Shown here piece after piece: positions 43,970-52,631 of a stretch of DNA of 64,000 bases (the stretch's first letter is position 1; the number at the start of each line of letters is the position of its first letter). The stretch is from Phragmitibacter sp965284365 (GTDB lineage Bacteria > Verrucomicrobiota > Verrucomicrobiia > Verrucomicrobiales > Verrucomicrobiaceae), in the NCBI GenBank assembly GCA_965284365.1, contig OZ260079.1:2914001-2978000 (forward strand), given 5' to 3'. A program made the position numbers and the translations under genes. The notes under the pieces are model-generated. The model saw only the letters and a list, made by a program, of their open reading frames with translations. It did not search any database and was not told where the DNA came from.

Positions 43970-44242
43970 ATGACCTTCACCAAGGAATTCACCATCGTAA
44001 ATAAGCTCGGCATGCACGCGCGTCCTGCGGCGCAGTTCGTGAAGCGTGCCAGTAAGTTTTCCTGTAGCGTATGGGTGGAGAAAGACGACGAGCAGGTGAA
44101 TGGCAAAAGCATCATGGGTCTCATGATGCTGGCGGCGGGTCATGGCGCAAAGATCGTCATCACAGCTGAGGGCTCGGATGCCGAGTCCGCCCTGCAGGAA
44201 TTGGGTTCGCTGATTCAAAGCGGGTTTGACGACGGGGAATGA
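43970..44242 (+). CDS. ptsH: HPr phosphocarrier protein
   Basis: A 90-residue cytoplasmic phosphocarrier. H16 in GMHARPAAQFV is the EI-dependent phosphorylation site, and S47 in GKSIMGLMML is the HprK target. Both are intact, so both kinds of control are possible. The size is typical (about 85-90). It lies between hprK and ptsI; the gap to ptsI is about 100 bases. In bacteria without EII permeases, such proteins work in nitrogen or carbon signalling. Confidence 0.96.
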   Translation: MTFTKEFTIVNKLGMHARPAAQFVKRASKFSCSVWVEKDDEQVNGKSIMGLMMLAAGHGAKIVITAEGSDAESALQELGSLIQSGFDDGE

Positions 44243-44345
44243 CACTGCTTGCTTCCCGGCCTCACCTGCGAGCGCGTTCTGCGGCCGCTGGAGGTATTCC
44301 GTCCACTTTAAACTGCGGCGTGGGTGAAAGTGTAAACCAGTAGGT

Positions 44346-46109
44346 ATGGCCGAGTTCCAGGACAAAACCGAGCGAGTCTTTCGCGGCACTCCGGTGTCGC
44401 GCGGGGTGGCGTACGGAAAGGCTAGGGTCATTGATGCTACCTTTGATGCCCCGCACAGCCGTCTGATTCAGCATCACGAGGTGGAGGAAGAGCTGGAACT
44501 TTTTCACGCTGCCCTTTCGCGCACCCGCGTCGAACTGGAAGGTCTCATCGACCGCCTGGATGAAAAGGAAGACCGCCACGCTCGGGAAATCCTGGAAATG
44601 CACATCATGGTCCTGGAGGACGGCGTCGTCCGGGAGCAGGTGGAGCGCATCGTGCGCGATGAGAAGGAGTGCGCCGAGTGTGCATATTTCCGCGTGGTGA
44701 AGAATTGCATGGCGTCCTTCCAGAGGATCCCGGACGCCTATCTCCGCGAACGCGCGCTGGATATCAAGGACGTGGCCAAACGCGTGCTCAGGCAGTTGCG
44801 TGGCGATCACGATGCCTTGGATGAGGACGGGCCTCCCGCCATCTACATCGCGCATGATTTGACCCCGAGCGAGACCGCTCAGCTCGACCGCACGCGCGTG
44901 CTGGGGTTCGCCGTAGAACTGGGCAGCAAGACTTCCCACACCGCCATCATCGCCCGCTCCCTGGGACTTCCGGCGGTGGTGCGGCTGCATGATGTCTTGG
45001 ATGAACTCCGCCAAGGCGATGATGTATTGATGGATGGAAATGAGGGGCTCCTCATTATCAATCCCACCGAGCAAACGCGCGCTCGGTATCGGGAAAAGGA
45101 GGCCATCAGCGAGGCGAAAGAAGCAAAGCTTTTGCTGGGCAGCGGTGCCCCGGCGGTTACCAAGGATGGCGTTCGCATCACCGTCGCGGCGAATGCGGAA
45201 TTCGTGGAGGAAATGCCGCATATCAAGGATTGCGGCGCTGAAGGCGTCGGCCTGTTTCGCACTGAGTTTTTGTATCTCGAGAATCCGCGCACGTCAGAGA
45301 AGCAACTGACGAACCTCTATTCTGAGGTGGTGAAAGCGGCCGCGCCGGATCTCGTCGTGTTCCGCACGTTGGATCTCGGTGGAGACAAGCTGGAGCCTGC
45401 CACCATGGACGACTCCGAGGAAAACCCATTCCTGGGTTGGCGGGGTATTCGCGTCTCTCTGGCCATGCGGGAGATGTTCAAGCAGCAACTCCGTGCCATG
45501 CTGAAAGCCAGCATCCATGGCCCTATCGCCATTATGTACCCCATGGTTTCCAGTGTGGGGGAGGTAATCGCAGCGAATAAACTTCTCACGGAGTGCCAGG
45601 ATGAACTGCGCGGGGAGGGATTCGAAGTGCCTGAAACGGTGCTGAAGGGCGCCATGATTGAGATACCGAGCGCCGCCACCATTGCGGATCTGCTGGCTCG
45701 CCACGTGGACTTTTTCAGCATCGGCACGAATGATCTGGTGCAGTACACCTTGGCCGTGGACCGCGTGAATGAACGTGTTTCCTACCTCTACCAGCCCACC
45801 CATCCGGCAGTGCTGCGCCTCATCAAATCTGTCGTGGAAGCGGCCCATTCCGCCAAAATCTGGGTCGGCATGTGCGGAGAAATGGCGGGGGATATCTCCA
45901 TGACGCCGCTCCTCATCGGCCTCGGTCTGGATGAATTGAGCGCCATTTGCCCTCAAGTCGCCAAGGTCAAACACGCCATTCGCCACTTAAACGCCGCCGC
46001 TTGCCGGGAGCTTCTCAACAAGGCGCTAATGGAGGAAGACCCGATCGTGATCCAGAGGATGTCCCTGGAGTTTGCCGGGCAGCATTATGCCGAATTGATG
46101 GCAGAGTGA
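44346..46109 (+). CDS. ptsI: Phosphoenolpyruvate-protein phosphotransferase (enzyme I)
   Basis: A 587-residue enzyme I that takes phosphate from PEP and hands it to HPr. The N-terminal part (about 8-140) binds HPr. H198 in GSKTSHTAIIARSLG is the phosphorylated His. The C-terminal barrel (about 255-550) has GVGLFRTEFLYLE, FRTLDLGGDKL, ENPFLGWRGIR, MYPMVSSV, IEIPSAA, FFSIGTNDLVQYTLAVDR, HPAVLRLI and MCGEMAGD. All are intact, and there is no N-terminal GAF domain as in PtsP. It completes hprK-ptsH-ptsI; no EIIA is found in the window. Confidence 0.96.
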   Translation: MAEFQDKTERVFRGTPVSRGVAYGKARVIDATFDAPHSRLIQHHEVEEELELFHAALSRTRVELEGLIDRLDEKEDRHAREILEMHIMVLEDGVVREQVERIVRDEKECAECAYFRVVKNCMASFQRIPDAYLRERALDIKDVAKRVLRQLRGDHDALDEDGPPAIYIAHDLTPSETAQLDRTRVLGFAVELGSKTSHTAIIARSLGLPAVVRLHDVLDELRQGDDVLMDGNEGLLIINPTEQTRARYREKEAISEAKEAKLLLGSGAPAVTKDGVRITVAANAEFVEEMPHIKDCGAEGVGLFRTEFLYLENPRTSEKQLTNLYSEVVKAAAPDLVVFRTLDLGGDKLEPATMDDSEENPFLGWRGIRVSLAMREMFKQQLRAMLKASIHGPIAIMYPMVSSVGEVIAANKLLTECQDELRGEGFEVPETVLKGAMIEIPSAATIADLLARHVDFFSIGTNDLVQYTLAVDRVNERVSYLYQPTHPAVLRLIKSVVEAAHSAKIWVGMCGEMAGDISMTPLLIGLGLDELSAICPQVAKVKHAIRHLNAAACRELLNKALMEEDPIVIQRMSLEFAGQHYAELMAE

Positions 46110-46258
46110 TGGGATGAAACCGGTTGAGTATGAGAATCTTGTGGACTCTCCGCTGTCCGGCTCCTTCCCACCCATGCGAGAACGGCTATCAGTAGGACTG
46201 ATAGAGCAAAAAGCAGCAGGAGGATGCCTGGGGCGCCTCTACGGTGATTCTGGGCCAT
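46085..46258 (-). CDS. Possible small single-helix membrane protein
   Basis: A 57-codon frame starting ATG at 46258. It has a basic start (AQNHRRGAPG), one strongly hydrophobic helix (about 12-29; ILLLLFALSVLLIAVLAW) and a polar His/Ser-rich tail. This is the layout of many bacterial small membrane proteins. It overlaps the end of ptsI in antisense by 25 bases. No Shine-Dalgarno is seen, but most genes here lack one. It could be chance, so moderate doubt remains. Confidence 0.4.
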   Translation of the reverse strand: MAQNHRRGAPGILLLLFALSVLLIAVLAWVGRSRTAESPQDSHTQPVSSHHSAINSA

Positions 46259-46333
46259 GTTTTTGATTCAATCGCGGGGAAAAGGAAGGGTGCGCCCGGC
46301 CTCTTTGATATGATTCATAATGATACAATTCGT

Positions 46334-46361
46334 TTGACAGTCGAAGCTAAACTCCTACTTT
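46334..46361 (+). promoter_or_regulatory. Possible promoter of rplM-rpsI
   Basis: A perfect -35 hexamer TTGACA (46334-46339) is followed after 16 bases by a weak -10 (TACTTT, 46356-46361), about 45 bases before the rplM ATG. It is the only good -35 in this intergenic region. The poor -10 lowers confidence. Confidence 0.35.
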
Positions 46362-46406
46362 CCCGGCCCCATTTTATTTACCCGCGTACCCCAATAGAGA
46401 TCAGAC

Positions 46407-46841
46407 ATGAAAACGTTTTCCGCCAAAGCCGAAGAAGTTCAGCGCAAGTGGTGGGTCATTGATGCCAAGGACCAGGTCCTGGGCCGAGTCGCCGTTGCCG
46501 CCGCTAATTTGCTTCGCGGAAAGAACAAGCCTATCTTCACGTCTCACGTGGACACGGGTGATTTCGTCGTCGTCATCAATGCCGAGCATGTGCGCCTGAC
46601 CGGCAAGAAAGAAACCGACAAGGTTTACACCTCCTTCTCCGGTTACGTCGGTGGCCACAAGAGCACGAACCCAGAGCGTATGCGCCAGAAGCATCCTGAG
46701 CTCATGCTCGAAAAAGCCATCAAGGGAATGATCCCCCACAACCGCTTGGGCAGCGACGTTTATCGCAAGCTCAAAGTTTATAAGGGTGATCAGCACCCCC
46801 ACGCCGCTCAGCAGCCTGAGGCCTACACGGCCATCGCCTAA
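46407..46841 (+). CDS. rplM: 50S ribosomal protein L13
   Basis: A 144-residue large-subunit ribosomal protein. Conserved sequence includes KWWVIDAKDQVLGRVA, AANLLRGKNKP, DFVVVINAEHVRLTGKK, and NRLGSDVYRKLKVYKG; the length fits L13. It forms the classic operon with rpsI, whose start is 42 bases past its stop. Confidence 0.97.
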   Translation: MKTFSAKAEEVQRKWWVIDAKDQVLGRVAVAAANLLRGKNKPIFTSHVDTGDFVVVINAEHVRLTGKKETDKVYTSFSGYVGGHKSTNPERMRQKHPELMLEKAIKGMIPHNRLGSDVYRKLKVYKGDQHPHAAQQPEAYTAIA

Positions 46842-46883
46842 GCATGGTGTAAAGAGTACCAATTCATCTTCTTCTGAATCACC

Positions 46884-47279
46884 ATGAGCAGCGTAACATC
46901 CTATGACGCCACCGGCCGCCGCAAAAACGCCGTGGCCCGCGTTCACCTCAAAGAGGGCAGCGGTCAATATATCGTCAACAATCGTCAGTTGGACGATTAT
47001 TTCCCGACGCTCACCTTGCAGAACCAGCTTCTGGCTCCCCTGCAGCTGACGAATTCCTCCCAGAATTTCGACCTTTATGTCCGCACCAACGGTGGCGGCG
47101 TGACCGGTCAGATGGGTGCTATCCGGATGGGTATCGCCCGCGCACTTTGCGCAGCGAATCCAGAATTCCGTGGCGTCTTGAAGGCGAACGGGATGCTGAC
47201 TCGCGACTCCCGTATGAAAGAGCGTAAGAAGCCCGGCCGCCCTGGCGCCCGCAAGCGCTTCCAGTTCTCCAAGCGCTAA
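46884..47279 (+). CDS. rpsI: 30S ribosomal protein S9
   Basis: A 131-residue small-subunit ribosomal protein. It has the typical start (TGRRKNAVARVHLKEGSG), GGGVTGQMGAIRMGIARAL and the basic end (KKPGRPGARKRFQFSKR) that reaches toward the P site; the final KR is conserved. It closes the rplM-rpsI operon and is followed by a strong terminator. Confidence 0.97.
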   Translation: MSSVTSYDATGRRKNAVARVHLKEGSGQYIVNNRQLDDYFPTLTLQNQLLAPLQLTNSSQNFDLYVRTNGGGVTGQMGAIRMGIARALCAANPEFRGVLKANGMLTRDSRMKERKKPGRPGARKRFQFSKR

Positions 47280-47329
47280 TCGCTGCGGAACTCGCGTTTA
47301 CGCGACACCAACAGATTCCCCCAAATTGG

Positions 47330-47366
47330 CAAGGGCGCTGGTTCATCCGGCGCCCTTGTTGTTTTT
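47330..47366 (+). terminator. Rho-independent terminator after rpsI
   Basis: A 9-base perfect stem CAAGGGCGC/GCGCCCTTG (47330-47338 and 47350-47358) with an 11-base loop is followed by TTGTTTTTA. It lies about 50 bases beyond the rpsI stop and should end the ribosomal protein transcript. Confidence 0.85.
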
Positions 47367-47494
47367 ATGGTATCGTCCGTCTCTTTGGTACAAAGGGACA
47401 AAGCTCGCGCAGGCGGCCAAAAGGAGGGGCGCTATCCCGAGCCCCCCATACGCTTTAGCAGCAGAAACCATTCGGCGGTCGAGCCAACCAAATG

Positions 47495-48103
47495 CTAAGC
47501 CCCTGGTGGAGGAGGAGGCACCGGCAATGACTCGGGAGGAGCCGGCGTCACCGGAGGTGCCGGAGCGGCAGGCTTCACCACTGGCTTCGAAGGATCCGCA
47601 GGAACGTGCAAAGAAGGAGCAGCGCCATCAGCCGCAGGCTGAGTGCTCGGACCGCCTGTGCCAGCCACTCCTGTGGCGCTTCCTCCCGGAGGCACCGCCG
47701 GTGCGGCGATCGGAAGGATGATAACCGCAGGCGTATACTCAGGGCCAGAACCACTGGGGGGTAGTGGCTTGAGATTTTCCGCAGAGCCTGCCGGCTCATT
47801 TTTATCTCGGATCTTGTTCCCGTTCAGATCCACAAAAGCCTGCACGCCGTAGACCTTACCCATAGGCAACACAAAGCCAGATACGCCGTCCTTCCCCACG
47901 GGATAGTCCGCCACTGTGGCGCCCTTGTCGCCTTTCTTATCTCTCGTGTAGGCGGTGACGTGGATCTTTGCATTACCCGGCTCCGGCACAATTTTCACAC
48001 TAAAGACGCCCAAGGGTTCTTTGGTATCCTCCTTTTTCCCGGTGGCGGTGCAACCAGCTACGGCCAACATCAGTAATCCCAGAAACAGAACAGGTGGTTT
48101 CAT
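47495..48103 (-). CDS. Pro-rich lipoprotein of unknown function
   Basis: A 202-residue predicted lipoprotein. The signal peptide ends at AVAGC (C18). A beta-rich domain follows (about 28-120; FSVKIVPEPGNAKIHVTAY, YGVQAFVDLNGNKIRDKNEP) with a calcium-binding-like DLNGNKIRD loop that resembles DUF2141-like or EF-hand-type loops. The C-terminal third is rich in Pro and Ala (about 125-202), ending in a run of Pro, probably an extended spacer. I chose the ATG at 48103 because it gives a proper lipoprotein signal; the frame opens at 48250. I do not recognise a family. Confidence 0.7.
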   Translation of the reverse strand: MKPPVLFLGLLMLAVAGCTATGKKEDTKEPLGVFSVKIVPEPGNAKIHVTAYTRDKKGDKGATVADYPVGKDGVSGFVLPMGKVYGVQAFVDLNGNKIRDKNEPAGSAENLKPLPPSGSGPEYTPAVIILPIAAPAVPPGGSATGVAGTGGPSTQPAADGAAPSLHVPADPSKPVVKPAAPAPPVTPAPPESLPVPPPPPGA

Positions 48104-48239
48104 AAAGGCGTGAGGTAGATGCGTCAGAAAATGCTCGCGCTGAACGAATACTGCGGCCCGCAGCAAGCGAAAGAAGTTTTTTCGCCACCGCATTCCGCTG
48201 ATCTGAGTATTCAAATACAGCGTAACCAGGGGAGACCGG

Positions 48240-49223
48240 CTATGAGCCATCTAGACTGAACAACACTTTGCCGGCGCGGCCCTCGGTCTGCGCGTGCCTC
48301 AGTGCTTCTGCAAAATCCTCCAGCGGATAAACCTTGTCCACCTTCAGGGTTAGCTTGCCGCTGCCCATCATGTTGGCCAGCGGACGCAGCGTGTCTTGTA
48401 TCTCCGTATGGGAAGCTTTGCCTATCCATTTACTCAGCCAGAAACCTCGGATCTGAAGATCCTTGAAGATCAGATACTTGTTAGGCACCTTCAGGCTCTG
48501 GCGGCTCATGGCGCCGTAAGTCACCAGCGTTCCGGATTGGGACAGCAGTTCCATCAGCCGCAGAGCGCTTTCCCCGCCCACGGCATTAAGGGCCAGCTTC
48601 AGAGGCTGCTTGTCCAGGAACGCCTGTGCCGTGCGATGCCCGGCATCGTTATCCAGAAAGACGGCCGTCGCGCCCAGAGCGGTCAACTCCGCAATCAACT
48701 CCGGCCGCCGCACGAAGTTGATGGTGCGAATCCCCAGGGACTTGGCCACTTGGATCACTGCCTGACCCACCCCTGAGTTGGCGGCGTTCTGCGCGATGAA
48801 GTCTCCTTCTTTCAGGGTGTCAAATTCATGAAGCATTCGCCAAGCCGTGCCGGGATTGATCCGCAACATGGATCCCTGGATGGGATCAAGCTCTGTCGGC
48901 AGCTTCGCAAAGTGGCTCTCGGCCGCTATGACATGCTGGCTCCAGCAGCCAAGATAATCCAGCGGTGCGACGAGATCACCCACGGCCAGGGAATTCACTT
49001 CCTCGCCTACGGCATCTACCCGGCCGCAGCCTTCGTTCCCCGGAGTCGCGGGCAGTTGCGGCAGCTTCCCATAGCGCCCCTCGATGAAATTCAGATCCGC
49101 CGGATTGATCGGCGCATACAGCAACCGCACCAGCACCTCGTGCCGCTGCGGTTGCGGCGGATCCCAAGTCTCAAGCTTGAGCACATCCACAGGATGGCCG
49201 GTCTGGTGAAAACGAAGGCGCAT
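48240..49223 (-). CDS. Zinc-free MDR oxidoreductase, enoyl reductase (ETR)-like
   Basis: A 327-residue medium-chain dehydrogenase/reductase similar in pattern to mitochondrial trans-2-enoyl-thioester reductases (MECR/Etr1). Visible blocks are INPADLNFIEGRYG, PATPGNEGCGRVDAVG, the ETR-like NPGTAWRMLHEF and a nucleotide-binding NAANSGVGQAVIQVAKS (GxGxxx pattern changed to SGVGQA). No zinc-binding Cys cluster is present, as expected for this branch. It probably reduces enoyl thioesters or quinones with NADPH. The ATG at 49223 is clear. The rRNA methyltransferase gene is upstream on the same strand. Confidence 0.85.
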   Translation of the reverse strand: MRLRFHQTGHPVDVLKLETWDPPQPQRHEVLVRLLYAPINPADLNFIEGRYGKLPQLPATPGNEGCGRVDAVGEEVNSLAVGDLVAPLDYLGCWSQHVIAAESHFAKLPTELDPIQGSMLRINPGTAWRMLHEFDTLKEGDFIAQNAANSGVGQAVIQVAKSLGIRTINFVRRPELIAELTALGATAVFLDNDAGHRTAQAFLDKQPLKLALNAVGGESALRLMELLSQSGTLVTYGAMSRQSLKVPNKYLIFKDLQIRGFWLSKWIGKASHTEIQDTLRPLANMMGSGKLTLKVDKVYPLEDFAEALRHAQTEGRAGKVLFSLDGS

Positions 49224-49283
49224 GACGCAGCGAGGTGGTTCAAACTATTTAAGGCGCACCCAATGAGAATCGTGCGCCAGGCG

Positions 49284-50453
49284 TCACCAGGCTCCCATCA
49301 CTTCCAACGCGAAGCCACGCAAATACTCCGTCTCCGGGATGGTGGTGACAATGGGGTGATCCTGCCGCTGGCTAAACACGGCATGGTGCCGCAGGTGCCG
49401 CTTCGTATCCACTGCCGCGTCGTTGATCGTCGCACGGAAGTCACCGGCGCTAACATGGTGGGAACAGGTGAAAGTAGCGAGAATACCTCCAGGCTCGAGC
49501 ATTCGCAGGGCACGCAGATGGATTTCCTTGTAGCCACGCAGGGCATCATGGAGCGACTTCTTCGTCTTCGTGAAACTGGGCGGATCCAGGATGATTAGAC
49601 CATACTGTTCATCCCGCTTCTCTGCTGCTTTCAAAAAGTCGAAACAGTTTTCCACTCGGCCGCCGATGGACACGCCCGCTGCCTTGGCATTCTCCAGTGT
49701 CATATGGATCGCAGGTTCGCTTACATCCACCGCAATCACTTCAGTAGCTCCCGCCAGTGCACAAGCCTGCGCAAAGCCGCCTTGATTGGTGAAGCAATCC
49801 AGCACGCGCCGCCCCTTGGCGAAGCGTGCCACGTTTTGATAGTTATCGAGCTGATCCAGGTAAAGCCCTGTCTTTTGGCCTTCCCACAAATCCACCTGGA
49901 AATGCAGTCCATTGCTCACAATCGTGAACGGCTCCGGCTGGCTGCCGTAGGCAATCGTCTTCTCCAGTTCCAAACCTTCCGCTTTGCGAATATTGGAATC
50001 GTTACGCGCGATAATGCTGCGGGGTTTCAGGAGTTCTTTTATGGCGCCCACGATCAAATCCTGCCGCTGATACATCGCGGCAGTGAGCGTTTGCAGCACG
50101 ACATGGTCGCCATACCGGTCAATGATTACCCCCGGCAACCCATCCGACTCGCTCCACACCAGACGGCAAAGCTTGATATCCAGCGGCATGCTGGCCCGGT
50201 AGGAAATGGCACGCTCAATGCGGCGCAGGAAGAAATCGGCATCCAGATCCTGCTGCCGGTATGAGAAGCGGCGCGCGATGATCTGGGAGTTCGGATTGTA
50301 AATCGCACTACCGAGGTTTTTGCCTTTTACATCGCGCAAGGCTACCACATCCCCAGGCTGGGGGTCGCCGCTTATATTTTTGGCATCACTGGCATAGACC
50401 CACTCGTGTCCGTGAAAAAGGCGCGAGCGAGGCTGAACAATCAAAGTGGACAT
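49284..50453 (-). CDS. RlmI-like class I rRNA methyltransferase
   Basis: A 389-residue SAM-dependent methyltransferase similar to RlmI, which makes 5-methylcytosine in 23S rRNA. The N-terminal PUA domain (about 1-80) has RSRLFHGHEWVYAS and GDVVALRD. The central domain includes LVWSESDGLPGVIIDRYG. The methyltransferase part has VLDCFTNQGGFAQACALAGA (SAM binding), VIAVDVSEPAI and the catalytic-type DPPSFTKTKKS, with Cys in TFTCSHHVS. I chose the ATG at 50453 over one at 50516. It is upstream of the MDR gene with a gap of about 60 bases, so they may be co-transcribed. Confidence 0.9.
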   Translation of the reverse strand: MSTLIVQPRSRLFHGHEWVYASDAKNISGDPQPGDVVALRDVKGKNLGSAIYNPNSQIIARRFSYRQQDLDADFFLRRIERAISYRASMPLDIKLCRLVWSESDGLPGVIIDRYGDHVVLQTLTAAMYQRQDLIVGAIKELLKPRSIIARNDSNIRKAEGLELEKTIAYGSQPEPFTIVSNGLHFQVDLWEGQKTGLYLDQLDNYQNVARFAKGRRVLDCFTNQGGFAQACALAGATEVIAVDVSEPAIHMTLENAKAAGVSIGGRVENCFDFLKAAEKRDEQYGLIILDPPSFTKTKKSLHDALRGYKEIHLRALRMLEPGGILATFTCSHHVSAGDFRATINDAAVDTKRHLRHHAVFSQRQDHPIVTTIPETEYLRGFALEVMGAW

Positions 50454-50534
50454 ACCCGCACTGTGGCGGGTTGAGAGCCGCTGTCGAACGAACAATGTCG
50501 CGTCGCGGCTGCCCACCCTAGCGGGGTGAGCCGC

Positions 50535-51863
50535 TCACCACTTCGCGGACCGCTCCCAGACCATGCTCGCCGTCGTGAAGGCGGGGGTCGTCCATTGCTG
50601 GCGGTGGGTGCCCGGTTCCGGGTATTCGAAGACTTTTCCTTCGAAATTCCGGATCAGCGTGCGCTGATCATCCTTCATCAGCAGGTAATCCGGATTGATC
50701 GGGACTTTCCCGCCGCCTCCAGGGGCGTCGATAACGAACTGCGGCACCCCGTAGCCAGTCGTATGGCCACGCAGGGATTCAATGATCTCGATGCCCTTCG
50801 ACACGCTGGCACGCAGGTGAGAACTCCCCTGGATCAGGTCGCACTGATACAGGTAATATGGACGCACGCGGCTCTGCAGGAGCTTGTGCACCAGAGACTT
50901 CATCACGTCCGCGTCATCATTCACGCCACGGAGCAGCACGCTCTGGTTTCCCAAGGGGATGCCGTGGTTGGACAGACGTTCCAGCGCCTCTTTCACTTCG
51001 ATGGTAATCTCGCGCGGATGGTTCGCATGCACGCTCATCCAGAGCGGATGATACTTTGCCAGCATCTGGCACAGTTCCAGTGTGATGCGCTGGGGCAGGA
51101 AGATCGGCACACGGGAGCCAATCCGCAGAAACTCGATGTGCTCAATGCTGCGCAGGCGCTTCAAGATGCTCTCCAGCTTGGCGTCACTCAGCAACAGGGC
51201 ATCGCCCCCGCTCAGCAGCACATCGCGGATTTCGGTGTGTTGCTCCAGGTAGCGAAACGCCGCTTCGAACTCTGTGTGCAATTCCTGCTCGCCCACGCCG
51301 CTCACCACCCGGCTCCGGGTGCAATAGCGACAGTAGCTGGCGCAACGGTCGGTCACCAGAAAGAGCACCCGGTCAGGATACCGGTGCACCAGGCCTGGCA
51401 CGGGCATGTGAGCGTCCTCCCCACAGGGATCGGACATTTCATCCGGATCTTCCCAAGTTTCCTCTACACGGGGAACGACTTGCCGCCGGATGGGGCAATC
51501 TGGGTCAGTCGGGTGGATCAGGTTGAAATAATGCGGCGTGATCGCCATCGCCAGCTTGTTGCCGGAAAGCAGCACACCGGCGCGCTCTTCCTCAGACAGA
51601 ATCAGATGCTCTTCGAGCTTGGCCAGGGAATTGACTCGGTTTTTAAGCTGCCAAATGTGGCTGTTCCACTCCTGGGGAGTGACGCCGCGGTCGGCCCAAT
51701 AGCCCGGCGCGTGGCTGCGGAATGCCTTCTCAGGGAGGGTGGATGCAGCAGCCGGCATGGAGCGAGTTTGGGCGCGGACGGTAGACAAATGACGGGGGTT
51801 GTCAACGTAGTTGCCCTGCCTGACAGCTTCTTCAGCTGAAATGGGCTCATGAAAAGTTTTCAT
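50535..51863 (-). CDS. KamA-family radical SAM aminomutase
   Basis: A 442-residue radical SAM enzyme of the lysine 2,3-aminomutase family. The cluster motif C174-x3-C178-x2-C181 lies in DRCASYCRYCTRSR. The N-terminal region (about 75-110; ITPHYFNLIHPTDPDCPIRRQ, cut here to ITPHYF and PIRRQVVP) and LLSGGDALLLSD are KamA-type. The length is longer than EpmB proteins (about 340), favouring a true aminomutase, which would need PLP via a Lys in the C-terminal part. The product (beta-lysine or other beta-amino acid) is open. It is divergent from an HTH regulator gene with a 62-base gap. Confidence 0.9.
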   Translation of the reverse strand: MKTFHEPISAEEAVRQGNYVDNPRHLSTVRAQTRSMPAAASTLPEKAFRSHAPGYWADRGVTPQEWNSHIWQLKNRVNSLAKLEEHLILSEEERAGVLLSGNKLAMAITPHYFNLIHPTDPDCPIRRQVVPRVEETWEDPDEMSDPCGEDAHMPVPGLVHRYPDRVLFLVTDRCASYCRYCTRSRVVSGVGEQELHTEFEAAFRYLEQHTEIRDVLLSGGDALLLSDAKLESILKRLRSIEHIEFLRIGSRVPIFLPQRITLELCQMLAKYHPLWMSVHANHPREITIEVKEALERLSNHGIPLGNQSVLLRGVNDDADVMKSLVHKLLQSRVRPYYLYQCDLIQGSSHLRASVSKGIEIIESLRGHTTGYGVPQFVIDAPGGGGKVPINPDYLLMKDDQRTLIRNFEGKVFEYPEPGTHRQQWTTPAFTTASMVWERSAKW

Positions 51864-51925
51864 TGGGAGTTGGTTGCGGGTTGATGAAAATGTTACAGCG
51901 TAAAGATTGGTAATCCCTGGAAGCC

Positions 51926-52624
51926 ATGTTGCAGCACGCTCGTGAAATCGCACCTTCGGTATCTTGGGATATCTTGGTTCAGGTCAAACGCACCGGAGGG
52001 ATCTCGGTGAACGAGTTGGCGGCACTGCTGAAAATGTCCTACATGGGTGTGAAACAGCATTGTGATGACCTGAAGAAGCGTGGCTATGTGGATACGTGGC
52101 GCAGGCCAAAAACGACGGGCCGCCCAGAGAAAATATTCCGTCCCACCCCCAAGCTGGACACCATTTTGCCAAGCTGGGGTAACGAGCTCTGCATGGGCAT
52201 CCTGGCGCTCGTGGCCCAGGTAGACGGTGAAGCGGGGCCGGAACGCCTGATTTTCAGGTTCTTACAGCAGAAGGGCGAGAAGTGGGCCGCGAAGTTGAAG
52301 GGCAAAACCATCCGGGATCGTGCCAAGGAATTCGCGAAAGCCCGCATCGCGGATGGGTGGATGTGCGAAGTTTTTTCCGACGAGCGTGGCACTTGTATCG
52401 TGGAGCACCACAGCCCTCTGGCAGAAATCTCCCGGCTTTATCCGAATGTCGCCGCTGTGGAATTGCGTGTTTTGGAAAGCTGTTTCGGCGGTCCCGTGCG
52501 TCGGGAGGAGCAGGGGCATGCTAACGAACTCTGGCTGCCACCGGACCCCGCGCCAGCACCCCAAATTGCACCGGTCGCACTGGAATCCAATCAGCCAGCG
52601 TTCCGGGAAACATTGTTCGATTGA
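51926..52624 (+). CDS. HTH transcriptional regulator, SufR-like
   Basis: A 232-residue regulator with an N-terminal winged helix-turn-helix (about 12-75; ISVNELAALLKMSYMGVKQHCDDLKKRGYV, with RPKTTGRPEKIF as wing) typical of SufR/DeoR-type proteins. The C-terminal part (about 95-185) is a sensor region; the Cys ligands used by SufR for iron-sulphur are not all present (EHHSPLAEIS in place of a Cys-bearing block, one Cys in LESCFGG). The effector is therefore unclear. It lies divergent from the KamA-family gene and close upstream of the M14-like gene on the same strand (7 bases), so it may control either. Confidence 0.8.
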   Translation: MLQHAREIAPSVSWDILVQVKRTGGISVNELAALLKMSYMGVKQHCDDLKKRGYVDTWRRPKTTGRPEKIFRPTPKLDTILPSWGNELCMGILALVAQVDGEAGPERLIFRFLQQKGEKWAAKLKGKTIRDRAKEFAKARIADGWMCEVFSDERGTCIVEHHSPLAEISRLYPNVAAVELRVLESCFGGPVRREEQGHANELWLPPDPAPAPQIAPVALESNQPAFRETLFD

Positions 52625-52631
52625 GGATTGC

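Noticed and set aside
50526..51839. 437-codon frame antisense to the KamA-family gene
   Set aside because: Shadow; composition rich in His, Gln and Arg, no motif.
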